A DNA stretch of 48,675 bases from positions 1 through 48,675 of the forward strand of contig CALGZA010000020.1 of the NCBI GenBank assembly GCA_937934595.1, read 5' to 3'. Position numbers and translations under genes: made by a program. This document shows positions 15,945 through 24,963 of the stretch, piece after piece (position 1 is the first letter of the stretch; each line of letters starts with the position of its first letter). The DNA comes from an uncultured Verrucomicrobiales bacterium (GTDB lineage: Bacteria > Verrucomicrobiota > Verrucomicrobiia > Verrucomicrobiales > Akkermansiaceae). The notes below the pieces were generated by a model, which was not told the DNA's origin, ran no database searches, and was given only the letters and a program-made list of their open reading frames with translations.

Positions 15945-16768
15945 TCAATCTCGCCAGCACCGACCTCATCATCGCACCATTCATTGGCGCCACCGTCATC
16001 GGCTTCGCTAACGGATTCTTCAGCGGCTTCGTAAACCTCAGGCGCAGCGCACTCTCAGTATCCGCACTCTCCCACACCATGCTCCCAGGTATAGCTATCG
16101 CCGTACTCATCACCCAACAACTCACCCAAGCTAACGCCTTCATCGGAGCTCTATTCGCCTGCATCCTAGTAGGCCTCGGCTCAGTCCTAGTCAGTCGTAA
16201 CTCACGCATACCAGAAAGCACTGCCCTCGCCATACTATACACCGCAGCCTTCTCTGGTGGAATAGCTCTTCTCCCTCACCTCCCTGTCATCGCCAGCCTA
16301 GAAAGCTGGCTATTCGGTGACCTCAGCCTCATGTCCAGCCGCGACTTAAACTTCATCTTCATCATCAGCTCCATCAGCCTCGCTCTCTCTAACCTCTACA
16401 TGCGCCCCCTTCTCCTTACCATGTTCGAGCCAAACGTAGCAGCCGCACAAGGCGTCCCCATCAGAGCTATGCAATACCTCATTTTCACCCTCCTCATCCT
16501 CATGCTTGTTGCCTCACTCCAAGCCGTAGGTAGCGTCCTTTCAGTATCGCTTCTAGTTGCACCCTCAGCGATCATGCTCCTCTTCACTGACAACACAAAA
16601 AGCCTCTTCTGGGGAGGCGCCACCATCGGAGCTCTTTGCGGAGCTGGCGGAGTCCTGCTCAGCCAGTTTATAAACATCCACGCAGGACAATCCATCGTCA
16701 TCCTTCTCGGAATCATATTCCTAATCGCATTCACTTTCAGCCCACGATACGGAATACTTAAAAAATAA
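15941..16768 (+). CDS. Metal ABC transporter permease (ZnuB/MntC family)
   Basis: A 275-residue integral membrane protein with about eight hydrophobic segments. Family marks include an early GFANGFFSGFVNLRRSALSVSALSHTMLPG segment (read in overlapping parts near residues 21-50), where ABC-3 permeases carry the coupling region, and VGSVLSVSLLVAPSA near residue 200. It starts four bases inside the end of the ATPase gene and is followed four bases later by crcB, so all four genes form one transcript. The metal is probably zinc, manganese or iron; the sequence does not say which. Confidence 0.9.
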   Translation: MINLASTDLIIAPFIGATVIGFANGFFSGFVNLRRSALSVSALSHTMLPGIAIAVLITQQLTQANAFIGALFACILVGLGSVLVSRNSRIPESTALAILYTAAFSGGIALLPHLPVIASLESWLFGDLSLMSSRDLNFIFIISSISLALSNLYMRPLLLTMFEPNVAAAQGVPIRAMQYLIFTLLILMLVASLQAVGSVLSVSLLVAPSAIMLLFTDNTKSLFWGGATIGALCGAGGVLLSQFINIHAGQSIVILLGIIFLIAFTFSPRYGILKK

Positions 16769-16772
16769 CACC

Positions 16773-17138
16773 ATGAAAAACCTTCTCCTCATCTTCTTAG
16801 GCAGCGGACTAGGTGCAACCATCCGCCACACCTTATCCATATACCTGCAGTCCCATGAATCAAAAATACCATTCGGCATCCTAGCCTGTAACCTCTCAGG
16901 CTGCCTCATCATAGGCTTATCCTATGGATACCTAAAATCACACCACCCAGACTGGATATCACCACTAGCAATTACAGGATTCCTAGGCGGATTCACCACA
17001 TTCTCAACATTCGCTCTAGATACCCAGAAAATCATACTAGCCGGCAACTGGGGAACCGCTATCACATACATACTAATCTCAACCATAGGAGGAATAGCAC
17101 TCTGCTACATCGGATTCTTAGCAACCACCCGCACCTAA
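16773..17138 (+). CDS. crcB: Fluoride ion transporter CrcB (Fluc)
   Basis: The 121-residue protein has four hydrophobic segments and the Fluc signatures GSGLGATIRH near residues 10-19 and GGFTTFSTFALD near residue 73-84, where the conserved Thr-Phe residues line the fluoride pore. CrcB exports fluoride as an antiparallel dimer. Its place as the last gene of a metal-importer operon is unusual; no fluoride riboswitch is visible upstream because the genes are only four bases apart. Confidence 0.93.
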   Translation: MKNLLLIFLGSGLGATIRHTLSIYLQSHESKIPFGILACNLSGCLIIGLSYGYLKSHHPDWISPLAITGFLGGFTTFSTFALDTQKIILAGNWGTAITYILISTIGGIALCYIGFLATTRT

Positions 17139-17158
17139 TTAAGCTCCCTTAATAACAA

Positions 17159-18220
17159 TCAATCCGCAGGAAAAGGATCCGCACTCAGCCTAAGCTCCAC
17201 ATCACTCTCTACCCCCTGAACCACTTGATCACTCGCAGGCCCTTCACCCCCAATACCTCTTACCCTATCATCCGGCCTAACCAGATTAATAGCCACAGCC
17301 ACACTAGCTGAAACTATCAAAAGCCCAACAACTAGAAACGAACTCAATCTACCCTTACCCTGCCCCTCCTCTAACAAATTCTCTACCCTGCTCCTCAAAC
17401 TAGCCTTACTCGCCATCGATAACGCAACAGAGAAAACCTCCTCATTCCCAGCTACACCCCCTCCCATAGACCGCTCACTCACCTGGCATGACTCCGCCAC
17501 ATCACACAGAGCATTTATATAATGTCCAGGATGCGCACCACATGAAATAACATGAGCATCACATGCATACTCGCACTCCTCCCTTAAACGCTTCCGTAAA
17601 ATCCACACCACAGGATTAAACCAATGAAACGCACAAGCTAACTGACCAGCTAAACTCGTCCATAAATCAAACCTCTTCATATGCCCCAATTCATGCAGCA
17701 TTACCATCCTCAAAGTACCATCACTCCACCTCCTAGCATGACCTGGCAAAAGCAAAGTAGGATTCAAAAGACCAGTTATAACAGGTGAATTTACACGCCC
17801 AGAAAAACAAACATCGGGCAACTTAGACATCGAAAGCTGATCCGCACAGCCTTTCAATAAATCATAATGCCACTCGCTATCACTCTTCACCGACTCCTTA
17901 CACCAAACCCTAACCATATAAAAATGACGCAATAACCTCGCTATAAGAAAAATACAACCAGCTCCATACACCCCAACCAACACATAGATCAGATCCCAGC
18001 CTCCTCCCACTTCACTCACCCTACTACTAACACCTAACACCCCACCACCTAACATAGGCAAATCCACATGAATCTTAGGCATGCAAATAAACAAAGGACT
18101 CAACATCAACAAAATCAGCATCCCAGCCGTCAGCCCAGATGACCTTACTGGATTCCGCCTGCCCACCCACACACTTAGAATCAGTGCTAGTAATGAAAGA
18201 ATAATGCTCGTGGCTATCAT
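17159..18220 (-). CDS. BlaR1/MecR1-type M56 membrane metallopeptidase
   Basis: A 353-residue protein with several N-terminal transmembrane helices and the zinc protease motif HELGH at 176-180, followed by WFNPVVW and REECEYACDAHVIS, which supplies the third ligand. A further helix lies near residues 290-310. In BlaR1/MecR1 systems the protease is activated by an outside signal and leads to loss of the partner repressor. The C-terminal penicillin-binding sensor domain is missing, so the signal is not necessarily a beta-lactam. It lies 17 bases downstream of its likely partner repressor gene. Confidence 0.88.
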   Translation of the reverse strand: MIATSIILSLLALILSVWVGRRNPVRSSGLTAGMLILLMLSPLFICMPKIHVDLPMLGGGVLGVSSRVSEVGGGWDLIYVLVGVYGAGCIFLIARLLRHFYMVRVWCKESVKSDSEWHYDLLKGCADQLSMSKLPDVCFSGRVNSPVITGLLNPTLLLPGHARRWSDGTLRMVMLHELGHMKRFDLWTSLAGQLACAFHWFNPVVWILRKRLREECEYACDAHVISCGAHPGHYINALCDVAESCQVSERSMGGGVAGNEEVFSVALSMASKASLRSRVENLLEEGQGKGRLSSFLVVGLLIVSASVAVAINLVRPDDRVRGIGGEGPASDQVVQGVESDVELRLSADPFPAD

Positions 18221-18237
18221 GACTGTGAATTAAAAAT

Positions 18238-18606
18238 TTACTTAACCATATTACGAATCTCATCAATCTGCTCTTTCGACAAATGCTGATCTTTCTCATC
18301 CAATAAAGCAGCCACCAAGTTCTCAGGCTTACCTTCAAAAAAAGTAGAAATCAAATTCTTTAACGCAGACTTCCTAGCCTTCTTCTCAGTAATCGCAGGC
18401 TTATAAATGTAACGGCGTGACTCCTTAACATGCTTCACCATCCCCTTATTCTCCAAAGTCACTAAAAGAGCCCGCACCGCTGAATAAGACGGTGGATCCG
18501 GTAAATTCTCCTGCACATCCTTAGCTGAAGCCTTTCCTAGCCTATAAATTATATCCATAATCTGCCGCTCCCTGCGCGACATCTGACCCTTTTCTAATCT
18601 GTTCAT
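18238..18606 (-). CDS. BlaI/MecI/CopY-family transcriptional repressor
   Basis: A 122-residue winged-helix protein. LEKGQMSRRERQIMDIIYRLGKASAKDVQ near residues 4-32, LPDPPSYSAVRALLVTLENKGMV near 35-57 and KHVKESRRYIYKPAI show the BlaI-type DNA-binding domain; the C-terminal half is the dimerisation and protease-sensitive region (ISTFFEG, LSKEQIDEIRNMV). It is transcribed ahead of the M56 protease and divergently from a lipoprotein gene, with a palindrome between them that may be its operator. Confidence 0.93.
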   Translation of the reverse strand: MNRLEKGQMSRRERQIMDIIYRLGKASAKDVQENLPDPPSYSAVRALLVTLENKGMVKHVKESRRYIYKPAITEKKARKSALKNLISTFFEGKPENLVAALLDEKDQHLSKEQIDEIRNMVK

Positions 18607-18648
18607 AACCCCATTATAAACTGTGCTGGAAATACTGCAATTACTAAA

Positions 18649-18666
18649 ATGCTAAATTCTTAGCAT
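18649..18666. promoter_or_regulatory. Candidate operator palindrome between blaI-like and lipoprotein genes
   Basis: ATGCTAA at 18649-18655 and TTAGCAT at 18660-18666 form a perfect 7-base inverted repeat with a four-base spacer. It lies 43 bases upstream of the repressor start and 46 bases upstream of the lipoprotein start, just before a TTGACG (18674-18679) that could serve as the -35 box of the lipoprotein gene. The position suits autoregulation and control of both directions. Confidence 0.5.
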
Positions 18667-18711
18667 AAAATATTTGACGCTCGACAAAAATGCTGTTTTT
18701 CTAGCCTCAAC

Positions 18712-19575
18712 ATGAAAACTATAAAATTAAAAAAATTACGCTTAGCTTTCACCAGCTCTATTGGCATAGCATCCTTCTACCTCATCGGTTGCGCTACTCA
18801 AACAAATACTCCGTCCACGTCAATCCACTCTCCAGCAATAGGTTCCGCTGTAGAATCAGTCAAAAAAAAGAGTGTATCCCTCACCTCTACACCCGCCCCC
18901 TCCCAAAAAACAAAGCAATTCAAACCAGAACGCCCAGGACTCGGCACCGGATGGGGCAAAGATCTAGCTTCCTCAGTAAACTTCACCAACTTCCATAGAG
19001 CCAGTAAACAGCCAGCAACTATCTCCTCCATCTACTACAATGACAAAGAAGGAATAAAAGCCATGACTAGCAGCTACGACCAAAAAGGCAAAGGACTCGA
19101 AGAAACGCCAAATGGAATGATCGCTTGGGGCGTAAAAGGCAACTGGGGATATCTAAATAACAGTCTCTCAAACGGAAAAAGATTCGTCGTAGGCAACAAA
19201 AACTCAAACTACACACTCGTCGTGAAAAACCTTACCCAGTCAAGACTCGAGATCGTCTTAAGCGTTGACGGAATAGACGTCCTAGACGGTAAACCTGCCT
19301 CCACTCGTAAAAGAGGCTACATCGTCCAACCAGGAAAAACCCTCAACGTAAAAGGATTCAGAAAAAGCACAGACGCTGTCGCAGCCTTCAAATTCGCCAG
19401 CGTCAACAGCTCCTACTCTAACCTAAGTGGTAAAGGAACCAGAAACGTCGGTGTCATCGGCCTCGCAGTATTCACAGAAAAAGGAATCGACCCCTGGAAA
19501 TACGGAGCCATCGAGAAAAAGAAAAGAGCCAACGCACGCCCATTCGCAGAAGCCCCTCAGCTCAGAGCGCGCTAA
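18712..19575 (+). CDS. Lipoprotein of unknown function
   Basis: The 287-residue product has a lipobox (YLIGC, Cys27) after a basic N-terminus, a Ser/Thr/Pro/Lys linker to about residue 75, and a conserved-looking beta-rich domain (about 150-275) with LEIVLSVDGIDVLDGKPAS, KRGYIVQPGKTLNVKGFR and NVGVIGLAVFTEKG. I have seen this domain in uncharacterised bacterial proteins but know no function for it. It is divergent from the BlaI/BlaR1-like pair over a palindrome, so it is a candidate target of that repressor. Confidence 0.75.
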   Translation: MKTIKLKKLRLAFTSSIGIASFYLIGCATQTNTPSTSIHSPAIGSAVESVKKKSVSLTSTPAPSQKTKQFKPERPGLGTGWGKDLASSVNFTNFHRASKQPATISSIYYNDKEGIKAMTSSYDQKGKGLEETPNGMIAWGVKGNWGYLNNSLSNGKRFVVGNKNSNYTLVVKNLTQSRLEIVLSVDGIDVLDGKPASTRKRGYIVQPGKTLNVKGFRKSTDAVAAFKFASVNSSYSNLSGKGTRNVGVIGLAVFTEKGIDPWKYGAIEKKKRANARPFAEAPQLRAR

Positions 19576-19680
19576 ATTATCCCCCCTCCCACAAACATTA
19601 AATTTACTTGGACCTCCTTAAACAAAACTGCAAAATTCTTATTGAAATAACGAAAACAGTAAACACTTATCAATAAGATA

Positions 19681-21036
19681 ATGCACACCATAATAAAAAC
19701 AATTTCTCTGCTTTTCATCAGCATAGCCATCACCAACGCTAAACAAACTCGCCCTAACATCGTATTCATTCTAAGTGACGACCAAGCATGGTCAGACTAC
19801 GGCTTCATGGGCCATAAAGACATAAATACCCCTAACCTCGACAAGCTATCCGAGCAAGGCCTCACCTTTAAACGCGGTTACGTCGCAGCCCCCATATGCC
19901 GCCCATCACTAGCATCCATCATCACAGGAGTCTCTCCCACCGTCCATGGCATCACAGCAAATGACTCAGGTGAATACAAACATCGCACCAAAAACGATCC
20001 CCCTTTCAGAGAAGCATTCCATAAACACCCCAACTTTGTAAAACTACTCAGTGACAGTGGATACCTAACACTCCAAACTGGAAAATGGTGGGAAGGAACC
20101 TACCAAGAAGGTGGATTCACACACGGAATGACCCATGCCGACCCCAACCGTGGCGGCAGACACGGCGATGAAGGATTAAAAATCGGCAGAACTGGCATGA
20201 AACCCATCAATGACTTTATAGACCTAGCCATCAAAGAAGATAAACCCTTCTTTGTCTGGTATGCACCATTTCTCCCTCATACCCCTCACAACCCACCAGC
20301 CAGACTGCTCAATAAATACAAAGCTAAAGACAGACCTCAAGACATCACAAAATACTACGCCATGTGCGAATGGTTCGATGAAACCTGCGGCCAACTCCTC
20401 AACCACATAGACCAGAAAAAACTCACCGAAAACACAGTCGTCATATACGCCTGCGATAACGGCTGGGCTCCTACAAGCACAAGAGCAAATGACCCAACAC
20501 AAAAAAACTGGAAACGCTACGCCCAAAGATCCAAAAGCTCCCCATTCGAAAACGGCATCCGCTCACCCATCATGATCCGCTGGCACAAAAAAATATCACC
20601 CCTAAACTCAACAGACCTAGCACACACAACAGATATTTTCCCAACCATCGCAACGCTAGCTAATATCGATACCCCAAAGCACCTACAAGGAATTAACCTT
20701 CTCAACAAACAAACCAGAAAAAAAAGATCAACCATCTTCGGCGTTACCCACTCCAGCCACAACATGACCCTAGGCAAACCCGATCAGACACTCCAATACC
20801 AATGGGCTATCGAAGCAAACTGGAAACTCATCATACGCCAAAATGGAACCGATAACAGTCGCTTCCGTGCCCTACACCACTGGGACAATGAACCCTTCAG
20901 ACTATACAACCTCATCACCGACCCCACAGAAACCAACAACCTCGCTTCAAAACACCCAGAAAAAGTAGCCCAACTCAAAAAGAAAATTGATATCTGGCAC
21001 GCCAAAAACCTAAAACAACACACCTCATCCCCCTAA
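19681..21036 (+). CDS. Secreted S1-family sulfatase with atypical CRPSL active site
   Basis: A 451-residue sulfatase with a signal peptide (1-20) and metal ligands in NIVFILSDDQAW (Asp33, Asp34). The catalytic cysteine is Cys73 in APICRPSLASIITG. The classical C-x-P-x-R motif has lost its Arg at +4 (Leu77), while Arg occupies +1; I recall this CRPSL variant in other PVC sulfatases. LQTGKWWEG, FLPHTPHNPP and YACDNGW supply other active-site positions. The fold and export are clear, but formylglycine formation at the altered motif needs proof. It stands alone, and its substrate is unknown. Confidence 0.9.
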   Translation: MHTIIKTISLLFISIAITNAKQTRPNIVFILSDDQAWSDYGFMGHKDINTPNLDKLSEQGLTFKRGYVAAPICRPSLASIITGVSPTVHGITANDSGEYKHRTKNDPPFREAFHKHPNFVKLLSDSGYLTLQTGKWWEGTYQEGGFTHGMTHADPNRGGRHGDEGLKIGRTGMKPINDFIDLAIKEDKPFFVWYAPFLPHTPHNPPARLLNKYKAKDRPQDITKYYAMCEWFDETCGQLLNHIDQKKLTENTVVIYACDNGWAPTSTRANDPTQKNWKRYAQRSKSSPFENGIRSPIMIRWHKKISPLNSTDLAHTTDIFPTIATLANIDTPKHLQGINLLNKQTRKKRSTIFGVTHSSHNMTLGKPDQTLQYQWAIEANWKLIIRQNGTDNSRFRALHHWDNEPFRLYNLITDPTETNNLASKHPEKVAQLKKKIDIWHAKNLKQHTSSP

Positions 21037-21137
21037 ATTCACTTTCTCCTATCATTTAAACCAAAATAGGCTACGGTGCGCCAACTCCCAGCATCCACAA
21101 TCCGATGATGCGTATTATTTTCTAACCTTTTTGAAAC

Positions 21138-22460
21138 ATGAACACCTTCGCCGACCTAGGCCTATCTAGTAAAATACTCAAAGCCATTACAGACAAAGGC
21201 TATGAAACACCCTCACCCATCCAAGCACAAGCCATACCCCCTGTCCTTAAAGGCAAGGACGTCCTGGCGGCAGCACAAACCGGAACCGGGAAAACAGCAG
21301 GCTTCACACTCCCCATTCTTCACAAACTCTCTGAAAACCCAACCCAAAATAAAAGAAGAGTCATCAGATCACTCGTACTCACTCCCACACGTGAACTCGC
21401 TGCTCAAATTAAAACTAATATTGACGAATACAGCAGCCAGATTGACTTCAAAAGCCTCGTCGTTTTCGGCGGAGTCGGAATCAACCCACAAATCAATAAA
21501 CTAAGAGCTGGTATAGACATGCTAGTCGCCACTCCGGGACGCCTACTTGACCTCTGCCAACAAAACGCCTGCGACCTCAGCAATATAGAAATTCTCGTTC
21601 TAGACGAAGCAGATCGCATGCTCGACATGGGATTCATCAATGACATCAAAAAAGTGATGAAATACATTCCCACCAAACGCCAAACACTTCTATTCTCCGC
21701 TACATTCTCAAAAGAAATTAAAATCATCGCCAAACAATTCCTCACAAACCCTGTTCTAGTCGAGGTAGCCGCTCAAAATACAACCGCAGAACGCGTCGAA
21801 CAACGCGCATACCGCTGCGACCAAAACACCAAAGCTGAACTAGCCATCCACCTCATCAAACAAGGAGAATGGAACCAAGTACTCGTCTTCACTAAAACCA
21901 AACACGGTGCTAACCGTCTAAGCACCAAACTCGACAACGCCGGCATCTCCTCCAGCGCCATACATGGAAACAAATCACAAGGCGCCAGAGAACGGGCCCT
22001 CCAAGGATTTAAAAATAAATCAATCAGAGTACTCGTCGCAACAGATATCGCAGCACGTGGCCTTGACATAGCCAACCTCCCATACGTCATCAACTACGAA
22101 CTCCCTAACATCCCCGCAGACTACGTCCACCGCATCGGCCGTACAGGAAGAGCCGGAGAAAGCGGAGAAGCTCTCTCTCTCGTCTGTAACAACGAACGCG
22201 CATTCCTCAAAGAAATAGAAAAACTCATCAACAAAAAAATCCCCCTCCTCACAGAAGACGGATTCACCCCAGAACTCTGGCCAGCCCGCATGCCATCAGC
22301 ATCAGAAGTCCAGAAAGAAGACGCTGAAAGAAAAAAACAAAATAGACAAAACCGAGGCCCAAGAACCAGATCATCAGGAAATAACCAAAGACCAAAAACT
22401 GATAAAAATAACAGCCCTAACAGCAGCAAAAGATCATCCTCACGCCGCAGAAGAAAATAA
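21138..22460 (+). CDS. rhlE: DEAD-box RNA helicase, RhlE-like
   Basis: A 440-residue ATP-dependent RNA helicase with all core motifs: Q motif ([14 protein letters not shown]), I (AQTGTGKT), Ia (PTRELAAQ), Ib (TPGRLLD), II (DEAD), III (SAT), IV (VLVFTKTK), V ([10 protein letters not shown]) and VI ([10 protein letters not shown]). A basic, Arg/Ser/Asn-rich tail (about 385-440) probably binds RNA without specificity. RhlE-type helicases act in ribosome assembly and RNA decay. It is followed by tcdA 73 bases downstream. Confidence 0.93.
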   Translation: MNTFADLGLSSKILKAITDKGYETPSPIQAQAIPPVLKGKDVLAAAQTGTGKTAGFTLPILHKLSENPTQNKRRVIRSLVLTPTRELAAQIKTNIDEYSSQIDFKSLVVFGGVGINPQINKLRAGIDMLVATPGRLLDLCQQNACDLSNIEILVLDEADRMLDMGFINDIKKVMKYIPTKRQTLLFSATFSKEIKIIAKQFLTNPVLVEVAAQNTTAERVEQRAYRCDQNTKAELAIHLIKQGEWNQVLVFTKTKHGANRLSTKLDNAGISSSAIHGNKSQGARERALQGFKNKSIRVLVATDIAARGLDIANLPYVINYELPNIPADYVHRIGRTGRAGESGEALSLVCNNERAFLKEIEKLINKKIPLLTEDGFTPELWPARMPSASEVQKEDAERKKQNRQNRGPRTRSSGNNQRPKTDKNNSPNSSKRSSSRRRRK

Positions 22461-22533
22461 ACCATCCCACCACCATCCCATCACTCCCATAATCCAAAAC
22501 CAACTAAAACAATAACCAATCAACTAGATCACC

Positions 22534-23325
22534 ATGTCTAGACAAGAACTATCTCAAACCACCATAGACCGCTTCAGCGGAATTGCACGCCTCTACGGAT
22601 CAAAAGCATTACACACATTCTCTAACGCCCATGTAGCTGTCATAGGCATTGGTGGAGTCGGCTCCTGGTCAGTCGAAGCACTCGCCAGATCAGGTATCGG
22701 AAACATCACCATGGTCGACCTCGATGAAATCTGTATCACCAACATCAACAGACAACTCCACGCCATGGACGGCGAAATCGGTAAACAAAAAACAGATGCC
22801 ATGGCACATCGTATCAAACTCATTAACCCACAATGCAAAATATACTGCGAACAAACATTCTATAACGAAAAAACATCAGACAGAATTCTCTCCAAAAAAT
22901 ACGACTTCGTAATAGATGCCATCGACCTCCTCATTCAAAAAGCACATCTCATAGCAGAATGCAAAAAACGTAACATCCCCATAGTCACCTGTGGAGGATC
23001 CGGCGGCAAAACCAACCCATCCACCATTCGTATCGCAGACATCACAAAAGTCTCTCAAGACGCTCTCATCCATAAAGTCAGATCAAGACTCAGAACCAAA
23101 TTCGGATTCCCAAAAGCATCTAACCAAAAAGCTCCCAAATTCAACGTCGAAGCCATCTTCTACGATGAACCAGCCATCCATCCACCCTCCGAAGAATGCG
23201 ATACCAACCAAACCTCTAACATGAGACTAAACTGCGCGTCAGGACTAGGCAGCATCACACACATGACCGCTACACTAGGACTCTTCGCTGCACAAAGAGC
23301 CCTTCATCACCTCAGCAAATCATAA
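22534..23325 (+). CDS. tcdA: tRNA threonylcarbamoyladenosine dehydratase
   Basis: TcdA (CsdL) cyclises t6A37 of tRNA to ct6A using ATP. The 263-residue E1-like protein begins with RFSGIARLYG, has the adenylation P-loop VIGIGGVGSWSVEALARSGIG near residues 33-53, VDLDEICITNINRQ with the ATP-binding Arg, and the CGGSGGK region near 147. It is the usual length. The stop is two bases before the next ATG, so it is coupled to the HscB-like gene. Confidence 0.93.
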   Translation: MSRQELSQTTIDRFSGIARLYGSKALHTFSNAHVAVIGIGGVGSWSVEALARSGIGNITMVDLDEICITNINRQLHAMDGEIGKQKTDAMAHRIKLINPQCKIYCEQTFYNEKTSDRILSKKYDFVIDAIDLLIQKAHLIAECKKRNIPIVTCGGSGGKTNPSTIRIADITKVSQDALIHKVRSRLRTKFGFPKASNQKAPKFNVEAIFYDEPAIHPPSEECDTNQTSNMRLNCASGLGSITHMTATLGLFAAQRALHHLSKS

Positions 23326-23327
23326 CT

Positions 23328-23861
23328 ATGGATAACTACTTCAAATTACTAAACATCGAACAAAACATCCATATCGACCAAGACACTCTTGCTAAAAATC
23401 ATCAAAAAATCGCCGCAGAACACCACCCAGATAACCCAAAAAACAACAACGGTGACACACAATACCAAAACATAAATAGAGCCTACAAAACTCTAAAATC
23501 CCCCTCCAAAAGACTCATCCACATCATAGAACTAACCGGCATGCCATTCGAAAAACGTGGCAAAGTAAGTGATCACCTACTCGACCTGTTCATGTCCACT
23601 GCTCAGATACTTCAAGAATCAGACGCCATCATCAAAAAAAAATCTGCCACCACCTCCTACCTCGTTAAAGCACTACTAGAAAGCGAAACCCAAATCACTC
23701 AAGAACTTATCAGTAAACAAATAGAAATCATAGAAAAAGAAACAACATCAGCACTCAACAAAGCCAAAGAAACAAATAACCTAACAAACTCAGCACGTGA
23801 CCTCGCCTTCCTAGAAAAATGGCAAGCGCAGCTAAAAGAACGCTACGCCAGCTTATTTTAA
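23328..23861 (+). CDS. hscB: HscB-like J-domain co-chaperone
   Basis: A 177-residue protein with an N-terminal J domain: YFKLLNIEQNIHIDQDTLAKNHQ at the start and the HPD tripeptide in AEHHPDNPK near residues 35-37, followed by INRAYKTLKSPSKRLIHIIELTG. This and the helical C-terminal half (about 85-177) match HscB, which delivers the Fe-S scaffold to an Hsp70 partner. No iscU or hscA lies nearby. It starts two bases after tcdA and its last four bases overlap the convergent MauE-like gene. A general DnaJ-like function is possible. Confidence 0.75.
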   Translation: MDNYFKLLNIEQNIHIDQDTLAKNHQKIAAEHHPDNPKNNNGDTQYQNINRAYKTLKSPSKRLIHIIELTGMPFEKRGKVSDHLLDLFMSTAQILQESDAIIKKKSATTSYLVKALLESETQITQELISKQIEIIEKETTSALNKAKETNNLTNSARDLAFLEKWQAQLKERYASLF

Positions 23862-24325
23862 GCCCCTCCCTCCATCGCCCTACACCGCATCATCTCACGT
23901 AAACATAAAACCACTGCCATAATGATCATCACCACAAGCACCGCAATATGGTAATAATAATTATCAAAACTAAGCGCCTTACCAAAACAACCACACTCAA
24001 TATTCAATCCCCGCACTTGAGCAGATACAACCGCAACAAAAAAACCAATACTTAACAACAAAACACTCACAACCGCGCCCTTAAACAATACACCCAATAT
24101 AAGAGCCGCTCCCACCAACACCTCAAACAAAGGCAACATATAACCAAGCCACATATCCCACGGTGCCGCATCAAAAGGAGATATCTTGAAATACCCCACA
24201 GACTCAACAAAACTATCCAAATCAAGTAACTTCGCAGAACCAGCCCAGATAAATACAGCACCCAGTATCACGCGCAAAGACAGATCTATAACCTTACTCC
24301 CCTCATTCATAATCCCTTTATACAC
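23858..24325 (-). CDS. MauE/DoxX-family redox-associated membrane protein
   Basis: A 155-residue protein with four predicted membrane segments. The first carries RVILGAVFIWAGSAKLLD, a typical DoxX/MauE opening, and a CGCFG motif lies near residue 112, as in MauE-type proteins linked to disulfide or vitamin K epoxide chemistry. The start may be the ATG six codons in (MNEGSK). The gene stands alone, convergent with hscB by a four-base overlap and divergent from the phospholipase D-like gene. Confidence 0.8.
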   Translation of the reverse strand: MYKGIMNEGSKVIDLSLRVILGAVFIWAGSAKLLDLDSFVESVGYFKISPFDAAPWDMWLGYMLPLFEVLVGAALILGVLFKGAVVSVLLLSIGFFVAVVSAQVRGLNIECGCFGKALSFDNYYYHIAVLVVMIIMAVVLCLREMMRCRAMEGGA

Positions 24326-24391
24326 TAATATCGCCCACTGAATAGCCTGATTTTAACTGACTTAAAATAAAATCCCATCCATACTCACCAC

Positions 24392-24928
24392 GTGACAGAA
24401 CTCCTACTTAACGAAAACATCTACCAGCGAATCATCGCAGACCTCATCCCAAAAACTAAAAAATTCCTCTGGATCGTCACAGCAGACATCAAAGACCTCC
24501 ACGTAGGTAAAGGCCTTAAAGGAAAACGCCAACGCTTCGTCCCATTCCTAGAAATCCTCAGTGACCTAGTCCAGCAAGGAGTCGCCATCCGCCTCATGCA
24601 CGCCAAAGAACCTGGCCCCAGATTCAGAAAAGACTTCGACAAATACCCAGCACTTATCGAAAGCGACCTCTTCGAACGCATCCTCTGCCCACGCATTCAC
24701 ACCAAAGCCATCATCATCGACGGCAAATCAGCATTCATCACATCCGCTAACCTCACAGGAGCAGGACTAGGCGCCAAGTCCCCTCACAAAAGAAACTTCG
24801 AAGCAGGCATACTCACTGATGAAAAACAACACCTAGCTCCACTCATCGAATGGATAGACTCCCTCTACCTCGGAGACCACTGCCTCAAGTGCCAACGAAG
24901 AAAATTCTGCCCAGACCCAATTGCGTAG
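24392..24928 (+). CDS. Phospholipase D-like single-HKD protein
   Basis: The frame starts with GTG at 24392 and gives 178 residues. One HKD motif is present: H103-T-K105 with Asp110 and the distal SAN and GAG residues (IHTKAIIIDGKSAFITSANL). Members with one motif act as dimers. A C-terminal CLKCQRRKFC cluster near 167-176 suggests bound metal. Such small proteins include nucleases and uncharacterised hydrolases; the substrate is unknown. It is followed 35 bases later by the PhnA-like gene in the same direction. Confidence 0.82.
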   Translation: MTELLLNENIYQRIIADLIPKTKKFLWIVTADIKDLHVGKGLKGKRQRFVPFLEILSDLVQQGVAIRLMHAKEPGPRFRKDFDKYPALIESDLFERILCPRIHTKAIIIDGKSAFITSANLTGAGLGAKSPHKRNFEAGILTDEKQHLAPLIEWIDSLYLGDHCLKCQRRKFCPDPIA

Positions 24929-24963
24929 TTGATTATTAAAATACTCTAAGCTTAGATCTCACC

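Noticed and set aside
15941-17138. Fluoride riboswitch controlling crcB
   Set aside because: The gene starts four bases after the permease stop, leaving no room, and no such fold was seen before the operon.
17138-17155. ATTAAG/CTTAAT hairpin between crcB and the M56 protease gene as a terminator
   Set aside because: The stem is short and A+T-only and lacks a T run on either strand.
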